Source: Streptomyces sp. Root1304
Lineage (GTDB): Bacteria; Actinomycetota; Actinomycetes; Streptomycetales; Streptomycetaceae
Length of the DNA stretch: 64,000 nucleotides
Direction: 5' to 3'
NCBI RefSeq assembly: GCF_001426405.1
Contig: NZ_LMEP01000026.1
Location: 1-64,000 of the forward strand
The notes beneath the pieces were generated by a model. That model did no database searches and was not told the origin of the DNA. It saw nothing but the letters and a program-made list of their open reading frames with translations. Numbering within the stretch: position 1 is the stretch's first letter; every line of letters starts with the position of its first letter. Below, in pieces: positions 32,611-41,246 of this stretch. A program made the translations under genes and the position numbers.

Positions 32611-33996
32611 TTGTTGCGAACCACCCTCGTGGCCGGCGCCCTCGCCGCCTCGCTGCTCGCCCCGACCGCCGCCGCCCGCGCGGAGGCCGTCGGGGACGTC
32701 GGCGGGGGCACGATCCCCGTCCTCACCGACGAACACGGCCGCACGCTCACGCTGCGCGGCTGGAACCTCGCCGACAAGGCGAACAGCGGGGGCGCCGCCC
32801 TCTCCGGGATCACCGAGAAGCACATCCGCGACATGCGGGCGAAGGGCTTCAACCTCGCCCGCCTCGTCGTCTTCTGGGACGACCTGGAGCCCCGGCCGGG
32901 CCAGTACAGCCAGAGCTATCTGCGGAAGATCGGGCGCATCCTCGACTGGGCCGAGAAGTACGACGTGAAGGTCCTCATCGACGCCCATCAGGACGTCTTC
33001 GGGCCCGCGTTCGGCCACCGGGGCATACCCGCCTGGGCGACCAGGACCGACGGGCTGCCCTTCACCCCGCACCCGGACGACTGGTTCTCCGAGTACTTCG
33101 AACCCGCCGTCCAGCGGGCCTTCACCCATCTCTACGAGGACGAGGACCTGCGCCGCGCCCAGGCCCGGATGTGGCGGGTCCTCGCCGACCGCTTCGAGGA
33201 CCACCCGGCCGTCCTCGGCTACGACCTGATCAACGAGCCGATGGGCGAGCTGCGGGAGGGCGAGGACCTGGCGACGGGCGCCCGGCGCATCGAACGCGAA
33301 CAGCTCACCCCGATGTACAACCGGATCGCGGACGCGGTCCGTTCGGTCGACCGGTCCACCTGGATCTTCGTCGAGCCCACCCCGATCGTCGGCGAGGGCG
33401 TCCCGACCGGACTCGGCCGGATCGACGACCCGAAGATCGTCTACGCCCCGCACTTCTACAACGCCGGCATGGAGGCGGGCGCCGACTACGACCCCGCCGC
33501 CCGCTGGCTGGAGAACTACGAGGACGCCATCACCCTGTACCCCAAGGAGTACAAGGTCCCCGTGCTGGTGGGGGAGTGGGGTCCGCTCAACAACTCCCTT
33601 CCGAACATGAACCGCTTCTACCACGAGGCCATGGCCTCCCTCGGCCGCTACAGCTCCGGCTGGGCGGGGTGGGAGTGGTGCTACGGCGGCGGTTACTGCG
33701 CGGTGGACACCGCGGGTGGCTTCCGCGTGAACAAGGAGCTGACCGCCGAGCCGTACGCGGAGGCGGTCGCGGGCACGGTCCGCTCCACCACGTACGACCC
33801 GGGGGCCGGGGTCTACCGCCTCTCGTACGACTCCGCCGGGCGCCGCGGCTCCCGGGTCACCGAACTCTCCCTGCCGCCGGGCAACTGGCGCGTGACGGCA
33901 CGGGGCGGCGCGCTCGTCCTCCGCAAGGCCCCGGGCAGGGCGTGGGTCCTCGCGGCCCCGGGAGCGAGGGTGACGGTCACGGCCACCCGGGGCTGA
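32611..33996 (+). CDS. Secreted GH5-family glycoside hydrolase (endoglycoceramidase-like)
   Basis: A 461-residue secreted hydrolase. TTG 32611 opens a signal peptide (LLRTTLVAGALAASLLAPTAAARA), with GGAGG seven bases upstream; ATG 32548 is in frame but has no ribosome site. The (beta/alpha)8 domain shows LRGWNLADKANSG, FNLARLVVFWDDLEP, VLIDAHQDVFG, GYDLINEPMGEL (acid/base Glu), YAPHFYNAG and VLVGEWGPLNN (nucleophile Glu). HQD and the overall pattern match GH5 endoglycoceramidases and related glucanases. The C-terminal ~80 residues are a beta-sandwich (VTELSLPPGNWRVTARGG). It may cleave glycolipids; this is family inference. Confidence 0.87.
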   Translation: MLRTTLVAGALAASLLAPTAAARAEAVGDVGGGTIPVLTDEHGRTLTLRGWNLADKANSGGAALSGITEKHIRDMRAKGFNLARLVVFWDDLEPRPGQYSQSYLRKIGRILDWAEKYDVKVLIDAHQDVFGPAFGHRGIPAWATRTDGLPFTPHPDDWFSEYFEPAVQRAFTHLYEDEDLRRAQARMWRVLADRFEDHPAVLGYDLINEPMGELREGEDLATGARRIEREQLTPMYNRIADAVRSVDRSTWIFVEPTPIVGEGVPTGLGRIDDPKIVYAPHFYNAGMEAGADYDPAARWLENYEDAITLYPKEYKVPVLVGEWGPLNNSLPNMNRFYHEAMASLGRYSSGWAGWEWCYGGGYCAVDTAGGFRVNKELTAEPYAEAVAGTVRSTTYDPGAGVYRLSYDSAGRRGSRVTELSLPPGNWRVTARGGALVLRKAPGRAWVLAAPGARVTVTATRG

Positions 33997-34007
33997 GCGG
34001 CCGCGCG

Positions 34008-34150
34008 GCCGATCCCGGGAGGCCGAGTCCGGGATGCCGATCCCGGGATGCCGAACTCGGGATGCCGAGTCCGCCGGCCGCGTCCGCCGGCGGTAGCGGT
34101 GTGCCGGTGCCGGTGCCGGTGCCGGTGCCGGCACCGGTGCCGGTGCGGGG
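34008..34150. repeat. Low-complexity tandem repeats after the GH5 gene
   Basis: A run of CCGGGATGCCGA-like dodecamers (34010-34070) is followed by a GGTGCC hexanucleotide array (about 34098-34146). The 204-base gap between the GH5 stop and the convergent PadR gene consists largely of these repeats and holds no gene. Confidence 0.75.
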
Positions 34151-34200
34151 ACGAGGGGCGGGGCCGGGGGCGAGGGGCGGGGTCGGGGCTGCCCCCGCCT

Positions 34201-35088
34201 CTACGTTCTCGGCCGGGACCTCAGCAGCGTCGTGATGTGGAGGGCCGCAGCCGACAACCGGTCGCGGGTCTCCGCCAGTTGGTCCTCGCTCACCCCGTGG
34301 TCGCGGGCCGCGTCCCTGATCTCGTCACGGAAGCGGTCGAGGAGGCGGTCCAGATCGCGGGCCGGGTCGCCCGAGCTCTCCGTGTCCCGCGCCCACTCCG
34401 GTGCCTTGGCGAACGGCGAATCCTGGGCACCGGCCGCCTTCGGGTGGGTCGTGCCCGCCACCAGGCCACCGAGCTGGGCCGTGATGTCCGAGAGTCCCTC
34501 CCAGACGCCCTTCGGCCAGTCGCCCCGCGAGAAGCGGTCCTGGACTTCCTCCTGCACCTGCTGGGCGACCCGCTGGAACTCGTTCGCCCGGTGGCGGGCG
34601 GACTTCGCCTCGGCGCGGGCCTGGCGGGCCTGCTCCTTCCACTCCTGTCCGACCCGGCGCAGCTCCTCCTTGGCGTCGGAGAACGAGGTGGACTCCGCGG
34701 CGCGGGTCCGGCCCGCCTCCGCGCGCATCTCGCTGCGCACCCGGCCGGCCGCGCCGCGCACGTCGTCGCGGATCTCCGCGGCGAGCTCCGAGACCGACTC
34801 GCGGATCTCGCGCTCCAGGTCGTCCAGTTCGTCGGCGCGTCCGGCCAGTTCGGCGCGGCCCGCGTCGGTGATCGAGTAGACCTTCCGGCCACCCTCGCTG
34901 GCGTGGGTGACGAGGCCCTCGGCCTCCAGCTTGGCCAGTCGCGGGTAGACCGTGCCGGCCGAGGGCGCGTACAGCCCCTGGAAGCGCTCCTCCAGGAGGC
35001 GGATCACCTCGTAGCCGTGGCGCGGGGCCTCGTCGAGCAGCTTGAGCAGATACAGGCGGAGGCGGCCGTGCGCGAAGACGGGCGGCAT
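34201..35088 (-). CDS. PadR-family transcriptional regulator with long coiled-coil tail
   Basis: A 295-residue protein. Residues 1-~85 are the PadR winged helix (RLRLYLLKLLDEAPRHGYEVIRLLEERFQGLYAPSAGTVYPRLAKLEAEGLVTHASEGGRKVYSIT). The long C-terminal part is charged and helical (DELDDLEREIRESVSELAAEI, EEWKEQARQARAEAKSARHRA-like), much longer than the usual PadR dimerisation helix. It follows the DUF4097 gene by one base, so the two are co-translated. It probably represses its own operon through the AT-rich sites upstream. Confidence 0.87.
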   Translation of the reverse strand: MPPVFAHGRLRLYLLKLLDEAPRHGYEVIRLLEERFQGLYAPSAGTVYPRLAKLEAEGLVTHASEGGRKVYSITDAGRAELAGRADELDDLEREIRESVSELAAEIRDDVRGAAGRVRSEMRAEAGRTRAAESTSFSDAKEELRRVGQEWKEQARQARAEAKSARHRANEFQRVAQQVQEEVQDRFSRGDWPKGVWEGLSDITAQLGGLVAGTTHPKAAGAQDSPFAKAPEWARDTESSGDPARDLDRLLDRFRDEIRDAARDHGVSEDQLAETRDRLSAAALHITTLLRSRPRT

Positions 35089-35089
35089 G

Positions 35090-35965
35090 TCAGAGCACCT
35101 TTCCGGACGCGGAGGGGGTGGCGGAGGAGGCCGAGGCGGTGTCGTCGTCCGGCTCGGGCCGGCGGAGCAGGGCGATGGAGCCGGAGACGGTCGTCGCCTT
35201 GAGCGTGCCCCGGCCGGAACCGAGGGTGCCGGTCACGGACTTGGCGCCCCACTGGCCGGTCACCCGCAGGTCCTCGAAGGCGTTCGACACGGAGCCGCTC
35301 GTGGTGCTCGCCTCCACCCGGGCGTCGGCCGGGTGGGGGAGCCGGATGGCGACCTCGCCGGAGACGCTGGAGAGCCGGATGTCGGCGGGCGGCCCGTCGA
35401 GCTCGGCCGGGTCGAGGTCGATGACCATGTCGCCGCTGACCGTCTCGGCCTTCACGGAGGCGCCCGCGCCCTCGATCACCGTCACGTCACCGGTCACGGA
35501 GTTGATCCGCAGGGCGCCGGTCACCGACTGGGCCTCCAGGCTGCCCGAGACCGTCTCGGCACGGACCGGGCCGGAGAGCCGGAGGAGGGTGGTGTCGCCG
35601 GTGACGCCGCGCACCTCCGTACGCCCCTTGATCCCGGTCACGACGGCCTCGGCGCCGACCACTCCCACCTCGACGTCGACGCCCGCGGGGACGGCGACGG
35701 AGACGACGGCCCGGCGGCGGTACTCCTTGCGGTCGAGCCACTTGAGGATGCTCTTCCACTGCAGGTCCTCGTAGCTCACGGTCAGGGTGGAGCCGTCCTG
35801 CGACACGATCAGCGGCGGGCCCTCGATCTCGGAGACCTCCACCCGGGCGGAACTCTCTTCGGTCCCCACCACGTTCACCGTGCCGTTGACGATGCGGACC
35901 CGCAGCCGGGTCACGGGCTCAGCCGGCGTCAGCTTCGTCGGCTCGCTGACGGACCACTCTGTCAT
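35090..35965 (-). CDS. DUF4097-family beta-helix protein
   Basis: A 291-residue protein built of repeated short strands (TVNVVGTEESSARVEVSEI, then ETVSGSLEAQSVTGALRINSVTGDVTVIEG, ETVSGDMVIDL, LSSVSGEVAIRL, KSVTGTLGSGRGTLKATTVSGSIALL), the recurring V(S/T)G turn being typical of the DUF4097/DUF4098 putative adhesin-like family. There is no signal peptide or membrane helix. Its biochemical role is unknown; it commonly pairs with a PadR regulator. The ATG at 35965 is preceded by GGGAGG. Acidic C-terminus. Confidence 0.82.
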   Translation of the reverse strand: MTEWSVSEPTKLTPAEPVTRLRVRIVNGTVNVVGTEESSARVEVSEIEGPPLIVSQDGSTLTVSYEDLQWKSILKWLDRKEYRRRAVVSVAVPAGVDVEVGVVGAEAVVTGIKGRTEVRGVTGDTTLLRLSGPVRAETVSGSLEAQSVTGALRINSVTGDVTVIEGAGASVKAETVSGDMVIDLDPAELDGPPADIRLSSVSGEVAIRLPHPADARVEASTTSGSVSNAFEDLRVTGQWGAKSVTGTLGSGRGTLKATTVSGSIALLRRPEPDDDTASASSATPSASGKVL

Positions 35966-35992
35966 GGTGCTGACCTCCCGTTCGGCAACGCA

Positions 35993-36028
35993 ACATATCG
36001 CGTATCTCGCTAGACACGATATATCGCG
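35993..36028. promoter_or_regulatory. Candidate PadR operators (ATATCGCG sites)
   Basis: ATATCGCGTAT (35995-36005) and CGATATATCGCG (36017-36028) lie 28-63 bp before the DUF4097 start, in an otherwise GC-rich region. CGATATATCG is a perfect palindrome, and both sites share ATATCGCG. PadR proteins bind such AT-centred inverted repeats, so these are the likely sites for the co-transcribed regulator. Inferred. Confidence 0.65.
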
Positions 36029-36114
36029 GTGAGGTGAAGTCAACCCTGACTCTTCCCTGACAGGGTGGGGGTAATTACCTCCGTACACGGACAAATTGGC
36101 CTAGCGTAGGGCGC

Positions 36115-36972
36115 ATGAACGCGACATCCGGACCGAATCCCGCCGGGGCGCTGCTGCTCTGCCGCGCCGATCCCCCGGTGGTCCGTCCGCCGGCCCGACT
36201 GCTGCGGGAACAGCTCCTCCTCGCCCCGGCGGGGGACGACTGGAGCGTGCTCGTGCCGGAGGGGAAGCCCTGGCTGCGCGGCGGGGAGCCCGTCGAGCAG
36301 GTCGTCACCGGCTGGGCCACCGCCCTCGCGGTCGGGGCCGCCACCTGGCCGGTCGTCGCGCTCTGGTGGGACCGGGACCGGGCCGGACTCACGCTCGCCG
36401 CCGGCTTCCGCCGCACCGTCGGCTACACCTGGCTCGCGGACGGCACCCCCGTCGGCGAGGACGAGGCCATGCGCACCTTCGCCGCGCGGCTCGCCCTCGA
36501 CCCCGTCCTGGACGTGCAGGACCTGGAACCGCTCACCGCACCGGACCCGGACGCCGACGCCCACACCCGGCTCCTCGGCGTCGTCGCGGTCCTCCGCCGC
36601 AGCGGCCTCGCCCTGCCCGCCGGGCTCGTCCCCGGCGAGAGCGCCGACCGGCTCCGCTCCGCGGCCCGGGCCCAGGGCGCCGAGCAGCTCGAACCGCCCG
36701 ACGACGGGGTCTTCCCGGCAGCCCGCACGAAGCTGATGGCCTGGGGCGGGGACGCCGTACGCGCGGAGATCGACGTGGTGGAGAGCAGCCCCCTCGGCCC
36801 GTACCTGCGCGGCACCGAGGCGCGCGTACTGAGCGGTGCGCAGCTCGCGGTGGGGGTGCCGCTGCTGCTCTGGGGTATCGGGCGGCGCAGCGGCGGCTGG
36901 GCGACGGCCGGGGCGCTGCTCGTCGCGCACGGTGCGCTCGGTCTCGTCCAGGAGCGGCTGCGGGAGGCGTGA
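36115..36972 (+). CDS. Conserved actinobacterial hypothetical protein
   Basis: A 285-residue protein: DDWSVLVPEGKPWLRGGEPV, VEQVVTGWATALAVGAATWP, LWWDRDRAGLTLAAGFRRTV, ending in a hydrophobic hairpin (LSGAQLAVGVPLLLWGIGRR and GGWATAGALLVAHGALGLV). The soluble part should be cytoplasmic and tethered by the C-terminal segment. It looks well conserved in codon use but I do not recognise a family or catalytic motif. The ATG lies seven bases after TAGCGT (leaderless-like). It is divergent from the PadR/DUF4097 operon. Confidence 0.7.
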   Translation: MNATSGPNPAGALLLCRADPPVVRPPARLLREQLLLAPAGDDWSVLVPEGKPWLRGGEPVEQVVTGWATALAVGAATWPVVALWWDRDRAGLTLAAGFRRTVGYTWLADGTPVGEDEAMRTFAARLALDPVLDVQDLEPLTAPDPDADAHTRLLGVVAVLRRSGLALPAGLVPGESADRLRSAARAQGAEQLEPPDDGVFPAARTKLMAWGGDAVRAEIDVVESSPLGPYLRGTEARVLSGAQLAVGVPLLLWGIGRRSGGWATAGALLVAHGALGLVQERLREA

Positions 36973-37151
36973 GCACGTACGCCTGAGCACGCGCGTGCGA
37001 CACGCGCGAGTGAGCGGTTTTCGGCCGGTGGATCGGTGGACGTGCCGACCGGTTCCGGCGTCGCCCGGGCCGGTGACCGGGACCGGCGCCGCCCGCGCGC
37101 CGTCGTCCCGGCCGTTCGCCGGTGACCGCCGCCGACGCCGCTACTCGTCCT

Positions 37152-37337
37152 CTACTCGTCCTCGTCCTCGTCGTCGTCCAGACGGGCCAGCCAGGTCGCG
37201 AGGCGCTCGACCGGCACCTCGAAGTCGGGATTGAGGTCGACGAACGTCCGCAGCTGCTCGGCGAGCCACTCGAAGGTGACCTCCTCCTCGCCTCGCCGCT
37301 TCTCCAGTTCCTCGATGCCCCGGTCGGTGAAGTACAT
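37152..37337 (-). CDS. Small acidic protein, DUF6104-like
   Basis: A 61-residue protein beginning MYFTDRGIEELEKRRGEEEV, then FEWLAEQLRTFVDLNPDFEVPVERLATWL, with a run of acidic residues at the C-terminus (DDDEDEDE). It is a short helical protein widely conserved in streptomycetes, which I recall as DUF6104. Function unknown. The ATG lies six bases after TATCCT on the minus strand, so the message is probably leaderless. It is divergent from the conflict-type cluster, 95 bp away. Confidence 0.75.
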   Translation of the reverse strand: MYFTDRGIEELEKRRGEEEVTFEWLAEQLRTFVDLNPDFEVPVERLATWLARLDDDEDEDE

Positions 37338-37432
37338 GCGATCAGGATAGGCCGTACCTCTCACGTCCCCTGTCGCCCGTCAGTCCCACCGACTAGCCTT
37401 CCCCATCATCGTTTCGGGGAGCGGGGGCCGCT

Positions 37433-38059
37433 GTGACGCACGGGATCGCACGGATTCGGCTGGACGACGGCACGCACGTGTGGGCCCGGGTCAGCGACGT
37501 GCAGGAACTGGGCAGGGGAGGCGGGTTCACGGACACCGGCGTCAGGGACCGGGTGGTCTCGATGTCCGGCGGGCTCACGGACGTGGTGCGCGGGGTGGTC
37601 GGCTCGCTGCGCGCCGGACTCGACCCGCAGGGGCCGGTGGAGGTGGCCGTCAGCTTCGGCATCGAACTGTCGGCGCAGTCCGGCAAGGTCATCGGGGTCC
37701 TCGCGGACGGCTCGGGCAAGGCCTCCGTGAACGTCTCCCTGACCTGGACCGAGGAGGGCCGGGCACCCGCCCAGGCACCCGCGACCGCCCAGGCATCCCC
37801 GACCGCTCAGGGATCCGCGTCCACCCAGGCACCCGAACCCGCCCAGCCACCGGCCCACGCGCAGCCGCCCGCGCCCGTACGCGTGCCTCCCGCCCCGACC
37901 GTCCCCCCGGCCAGGTCCGAGACCGTTCCCCCGGCACCGGCCACCCCTCCGGCCGCCCCACCGGCCCCGTCCGAGCCGCCGTCCGCGTCCCCGGTACCCG
38001 CCGCCGACGCCCCGGAAAGCGCCTCCGACGGGCGTCCGGCGGCCGATGGCACCGTATGA
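37433..38059 (+). CDS. Trypsin-co-occurring domain protein (Trypco1 / CU044_2847 family)
   Basis: A 208-residue protein whose first ~110 residues (ARIRLDDGTHVWARVSDVQE, DVVRGVVGSLRAGLDPQGPVEVAVSFGIELSAQSGKVIGVLADGSGKASVNVSLTWT) match the small beta-rich domain found beside trypsin-like proteases in actinobacterial conflict clusters. The rest is a Pro/Ala/Ser-rich disordered tail (about 115-208) of uncertain use. Its stop overlaps the protease ATG (ATGA), so the two are made in fixed ratio and probably act together, perhaps as adaptor or substrate of the protease. GTG 37433 is the start. It opens the seven-gene cluster. Confidence 0.83.
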   Translation: MTHGIARIRLDDGTHVWARVSDVQELGRGGGFTDTGVRDRVVSMSGGLTDVVRGVVGSLRAGLDPQGPVEVAVSFGIELSAQSGKVIGVLADGSGKASVNVSLTWTEEGRAPAQAPATAQASPTAQGSASTQAPEPAQPPAHAQPPAPVRVPPAPTVPPARSETVPPAPATPPAAPPAPSEPPSASPVPAADAPESASDGRPAADGTV

Positions 38060-40101
38060 GCGCCTTCGACGCTCTCGTGCGCCCCGCACTCGTACGCATC
38101 GCAGCTCCCGACGGCGGGTATGACCACGACGGCGACCGGTACTGGGGCACCGGCTTCTTCATCGCCCCCGGCTGGGTGCTGACCTGCGCCCATGTCGTGG
38201 CCGAGGGGGGAAGCGCGGTGTGGAGGAGCGAGCCGGCCGTCGGCGTGATCTGGGAGGACGGCCCGACCACCCGTCGGGCCGAGGGCACCGTCGTGCTCGC
38301 CCTGCCGCTCCCCGACCGGCCCGACGCGCCGCCCGATCCCTGGCCCTTCCCCGACCTCGCGCTCATCCGGGTGCCCGGCACGCAGAAGGCGTCCTGCGTG
38401 CGCCTCAGCGAGCGTCCGCCCGTCCTGCCCGCCTCGGTCGGGCTGCACGGCTGGTCGCGGGAGACCGGCGAGCTGGGCGTCCGGCACGTCCACGGAACGC
38501 TGAACGGCAGTGACGGCAAGGCCCTCGTCACCGACGGGGTCATGCCCGTCGAGGGCTGCTCGGGCGGGCCCGTCGTCGACGACGGGCAGGGCGTCGTCGT
38601 CGGGCTCAACAAGGGCCGTGGTGCCGACGGCGGCGCCGTCGTCCCCGTCACCGCCCTGCGCCGGCTGCACGACCTGCCCGGCGGCGAGGCGATGGGTGAG
38701 GCGCTGCGCGCCCACGACCGCCACCACCTCGCCCGCTACCAGTCCTTCGACGAGCGGCCCGACTGGACCCGCGCCCAGGGGAAGCTGCCGGCCTCCCCGG
38801 GGCCGGGCCCCGGCGTGCGCACCCAGCTGTACGGGCACTTCGCGGAACTGCCCGCGCCCACCGCGCCCGGCGAGATCCTCGACCTCATCGACCAGGTCAA
38901 GGCCTGGATCAGGGACGACGACCTGCCCGACGCCCTGGAGCAGGACCCGCGCACCTGGAGCGAGGGCGCCGGGCTCCTGCGGGGGCTCCGCGCGCCGCGC
39001 CGGGACGGCGTCCGCGACCTGGAGCTGGACGCGGTGCTCCTGTACGCGGCCCATGTCGTCCGGCACGTCGGCGGACGGTACGGGCCGAGGGCCGACACCG
39101 CGGGCCTCACCCACTGGATCGTCGACAAGGCGGGCGACGCCGACCGCTTCCTGCGGCGCGAGATCGACCGGCTGGTGAGCCCCGGCCGGCCCGCGCCCCT
39201 GACCGTGCGCGAACCCCGCGCGCGTGCCGACGTCCTCCTGAAGATCGACCGGCCCGTCTACGGCCGCAGGTACCCCTGGCAGGTCAAGCTCCTCCTCGAC
39301 GGGCACACCGTCAGCCCGCTCCACTGCGACGACCGGGGCGTCGAGCGGTCCCGGCTCCGGGAGACCCTGCGCGAACCGCTCGCCGACGCCCTGCGGCGCG
39401 GCGACAGCGGACCGCACCTGGCCGCCGTGGAGGCGGTGCTTCCGCTGGAGCTCTTCGACGAACCCCTCGACACCTGGCGGCTCGAACCTCCGCAGGGCCC
39501 CGACGACGCCTGGGGGACGAATCTCGGCCAGCGCAGGATCGTCGTCATCCGCGACGTCGGCCGCCAGGACGCGGAACCGGCCCCCGAGTGGCGCGAGCGC
39601 TGGGAGGCGGGGGAGTGCGGTCCGCTGCGCGCGGCGGCGCTGCGCGCCGAGGTGCCCGGCGCGGGCCCGGACGCCCACACCGCGCGCGTACGCCGGGAGA
39701 CCTGGGCGGAGACGTACGACCGGCTCAGGGACGCGGAAGGCGGCACCGTCCCCGTCTACTGCGGCCCGGTGGGCAGCGGCGACGGGCTCATGGCGATGAA
39801 CGCGGCGCTGAGGGCCGGGCACCCGATCGCGCTCTGGCGGACCGGAGCCCACGACCACACCGACTGCGCGGAGTTCCACGAGCGCGCCGACCGGCTGCTC
39901 GCGGACGCCGTCGGCGCCTGGGGCGTACGCGGGCGCGTGCGCTCCCTGCGCACCCGGGCGACGGACCCGGCGGCCGGCCCGGAGGCGCGCGCCGCGTACG
40001 CGTGGGCGGAGAGCATCGCCATCCTGCTGGACCCGCCCGACCGACCCCCGTACAGCGGGCCTCTAGAGGTCCCGCCCCTGCTCGGGGAGGGGGACCAGTG
40101 A
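38056..40101 (+). CDS. Trypsin-like serine protease fused to VMAP-C-type domain
   Basis: A 681-residue protein. Residues 1-~215 are a chymotrypsin-fold protease with the full catalytic triad: His46 (LTCAHVV), Asp100 (PDLALIRV) and Ser169 (EGCSGGPVV). A short helical linker precedes residues ~260-681, which resemble the VMAP C-terminal domain found with MoxR/vWA partners (LLYAAHVVRHVGGRYG, FLRREIDRLVSP, PWQVKLLLDGHTVSPLHCDD, VEAVLPLELFDEPLDTWRLE, PVYCGPVGSGDGLMAMNAAL, PIALWRTG, ESIAILLDPPDRPPYSGPL). No signal peptide, so it acts in the cytoplasm. Family knowledge suggests the protease is the effector, held in check until an NTPase or sensor partner signals. The overlap with the previous gene couples their translation. 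Confidence 0.85.
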   Translation: MSAFDALVRPALVRIAAPDGGYDHDGDRYWGTGFFIAPGWVLTCAHVVAEGGSAVWRSEPAVGVIWEDGPTTRRAEGTVVLALPLPDRPDAPPDPWPFPDLALIRVPGTQKASCVRLSERPPVLPASVGLHGWSRETGELGVRHVHGTLNGSDGKALVTDGVMPVEGCSGGPVVDDGQGVVVGLNKGRGADGGAVVPVTALRRLHDLPGGEAMGEALRAHDRHHLARYQSFDERPDWTRAQGKLPASPGPGPGVRTQLYGHFAELPAPTAPGEILDLIDQVKAWIRDDDLPDALEQDPRTWSEGAGLLRGLRAPRRDGVRDLELDAVLLYAAHVVRHVGGRYGPRADTAGLTHWIVDKAGDADRFLRREIDRLVSPGRPAPLTVREPRARADVLLKIDRPVYGRRYPWQVKLLLDGHTVSPLHCDDRGVERSRLRETLREPLADALRRGDSGPHLAAVEAVLPLELFDEPLDTWRLEPPQGPDDAWGTNLGQRRIVVIRDVGRQDAEPAPEWRERWEAGECGPLRAAALRAEVPGAGPDAHTARVRRETWAETYDRLRDAEGGTVPVYCGPVGSGDGLMAMNAALRAGHPIALWRTGAHDHTDCAEFHERADRLLADAVGAWGVRGRVRSLRTRATDPAAGPEARAAYAWAESIAILLDPPDRPPYSGPLEVPPLLGEGDQ

Positions 40102-40222
40102 CCGGAGCGGCCGCCGGGACGGCACGCGCGGGATCCGTCCGGTTACGGCATCAACAGGGCCCGCCCCCGGGCGGTAGGTTCGACGGGCCCGGCATCGACA
40201 CCACAGCCAGGAGGAGTCCATC

Positions 40223-41239
40223 GTGAGCGATTGGCGGATCTACCGTGGTGCCGGTCTTCCGCACGACGAGATTCAGCGACTGCCCGCCCCGCCGCCCTGG
40301 CGGGACTTCTCGGCGGGCAGCGCCGACGACACCCTGGCCGGTTCCGACCGGCGGCTCGGCGTCCGGCGCAGACTCGTCCAGAACCACCATCCCCGGCCCG
40401 CCGAGACGGACGCCGTCAACGCCGCCCTGTACCTGCGGCGCCCCCTCCTCGTCACCGGCAACCCCGGCACCGGCAAGTCCACCCTCGCCCACGCCGTCGC
40501 GCACGAGCTGCGCCTCGGGCGCGTGCTGCGCTGGCCGATCGTCAGCCGCACCGCGCTGCAGGACGGCCTCTACCGGTACGACGCCATCGGCCGGCTCCAG
40601 GACGTCCAGCTGGAGCGCGCCCAGGCCGGATCGCCGGGCTCCGCCGCCGCGGCCCCGGCCGGCATCGGCTCGTACATCCGGCTCGGACCGCTCGGCACGG
40701 CGCTGCTCCCCTCCGACGAGCCCCGGGTGCTGCTCATCGACGAGCTCGACAAGAGCGACCTCGACCTGCCGAACGACCTGCTGAACGCCCTGGAGGAGGG
40801 CGAGTTCGCCATCCCGGAGCTGGAGCGGATCGCCGACCGGGAGCCCGTCGTCGAGGTGCTCAGCGACGACGGCCGCAAGGTGCCGGTGTTCGGCGGCCGG
40901 GTCCGCTGCACCACCTTCCCCTTCATCGTGCTCACCTCCAACGGCGAACGGGACTTCCCCGCCGCCCTGTTGCGCCGCTGCATCCGCCTGGAGCTCGAAG
41001 CGCCGGGCGAGGAGCAGGTCGGCGCCATGATCGAGGCCCACCTCGGCTCCGACGCCGCCGCGGGCGAGGCCGAGCAGGGGCTCGTGCAGCGCTTCCTCAA
41101 CCGCGAGCCCGGCGAGGTGATCGCCACCGACCAGCTGCTCAACGCGCTCTATCTGACCCAGCACGCCTCCCGCGCCGAACGGGTCACCAGGGAGCGCATC
41201 GCCGACATGCTCATGCAACCGCTCGATCAGCCGAGGTGA
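40223..41239 (+). CDS. MoxR-like AAA+ ATPase
   Basis: A 338-residue AAA+ protein. Walker A is GNPGTGKST (K85) and Walker B LLIDELDKSD (D173/E174); the sensor-1 region is TFPFIVLTSNGERDFP, followed by the arginine-finger segment ALLRRCIRLE. The domain is of the MoxR/RavA type, which acts as a chaperone with vWA-domain partners. Here the partner would be the downstream protein with a vWA-like segment. GTG 40223 has AGGAGGAG about seven bases upstream. It follows the protease gene by 121 bases and precedes the next gene by seven, in which a GAGGTGA ribosome site overlaps its own stop codon. Confidence 0.9.
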   Translation: MSDWRIYRGAGLPHDEIQRLPAPPPWRDFSAGSADDTLAGSDRRLGVRRRLVQNHHPRPAETDAVNAALYLRRPLLVTGNPGTGKSTLAHAVAHELRLGRVLRWPIVSRTALQDGLYRYDAIGRLQDVQLERAQAGSPGSAAAAPAGIGSYIRLGPLGTALLPSDEPRVLLIDELDKSDLDLPNDLLNALEEGEFAIPELERIADREPVVEVLSDDGRKVPVFGGRVRCTTFPFIVLTSNGERDFPAALLRRCIRLELEAPGEEQVGAMIEAHLGSDAAAGEAEQGLVQRFLNREPGEVIATDQLLNALYLTQHASRAERVTRERIADMLMQPLDQPR

Positions 41240-41246
41240 CGGTCGG

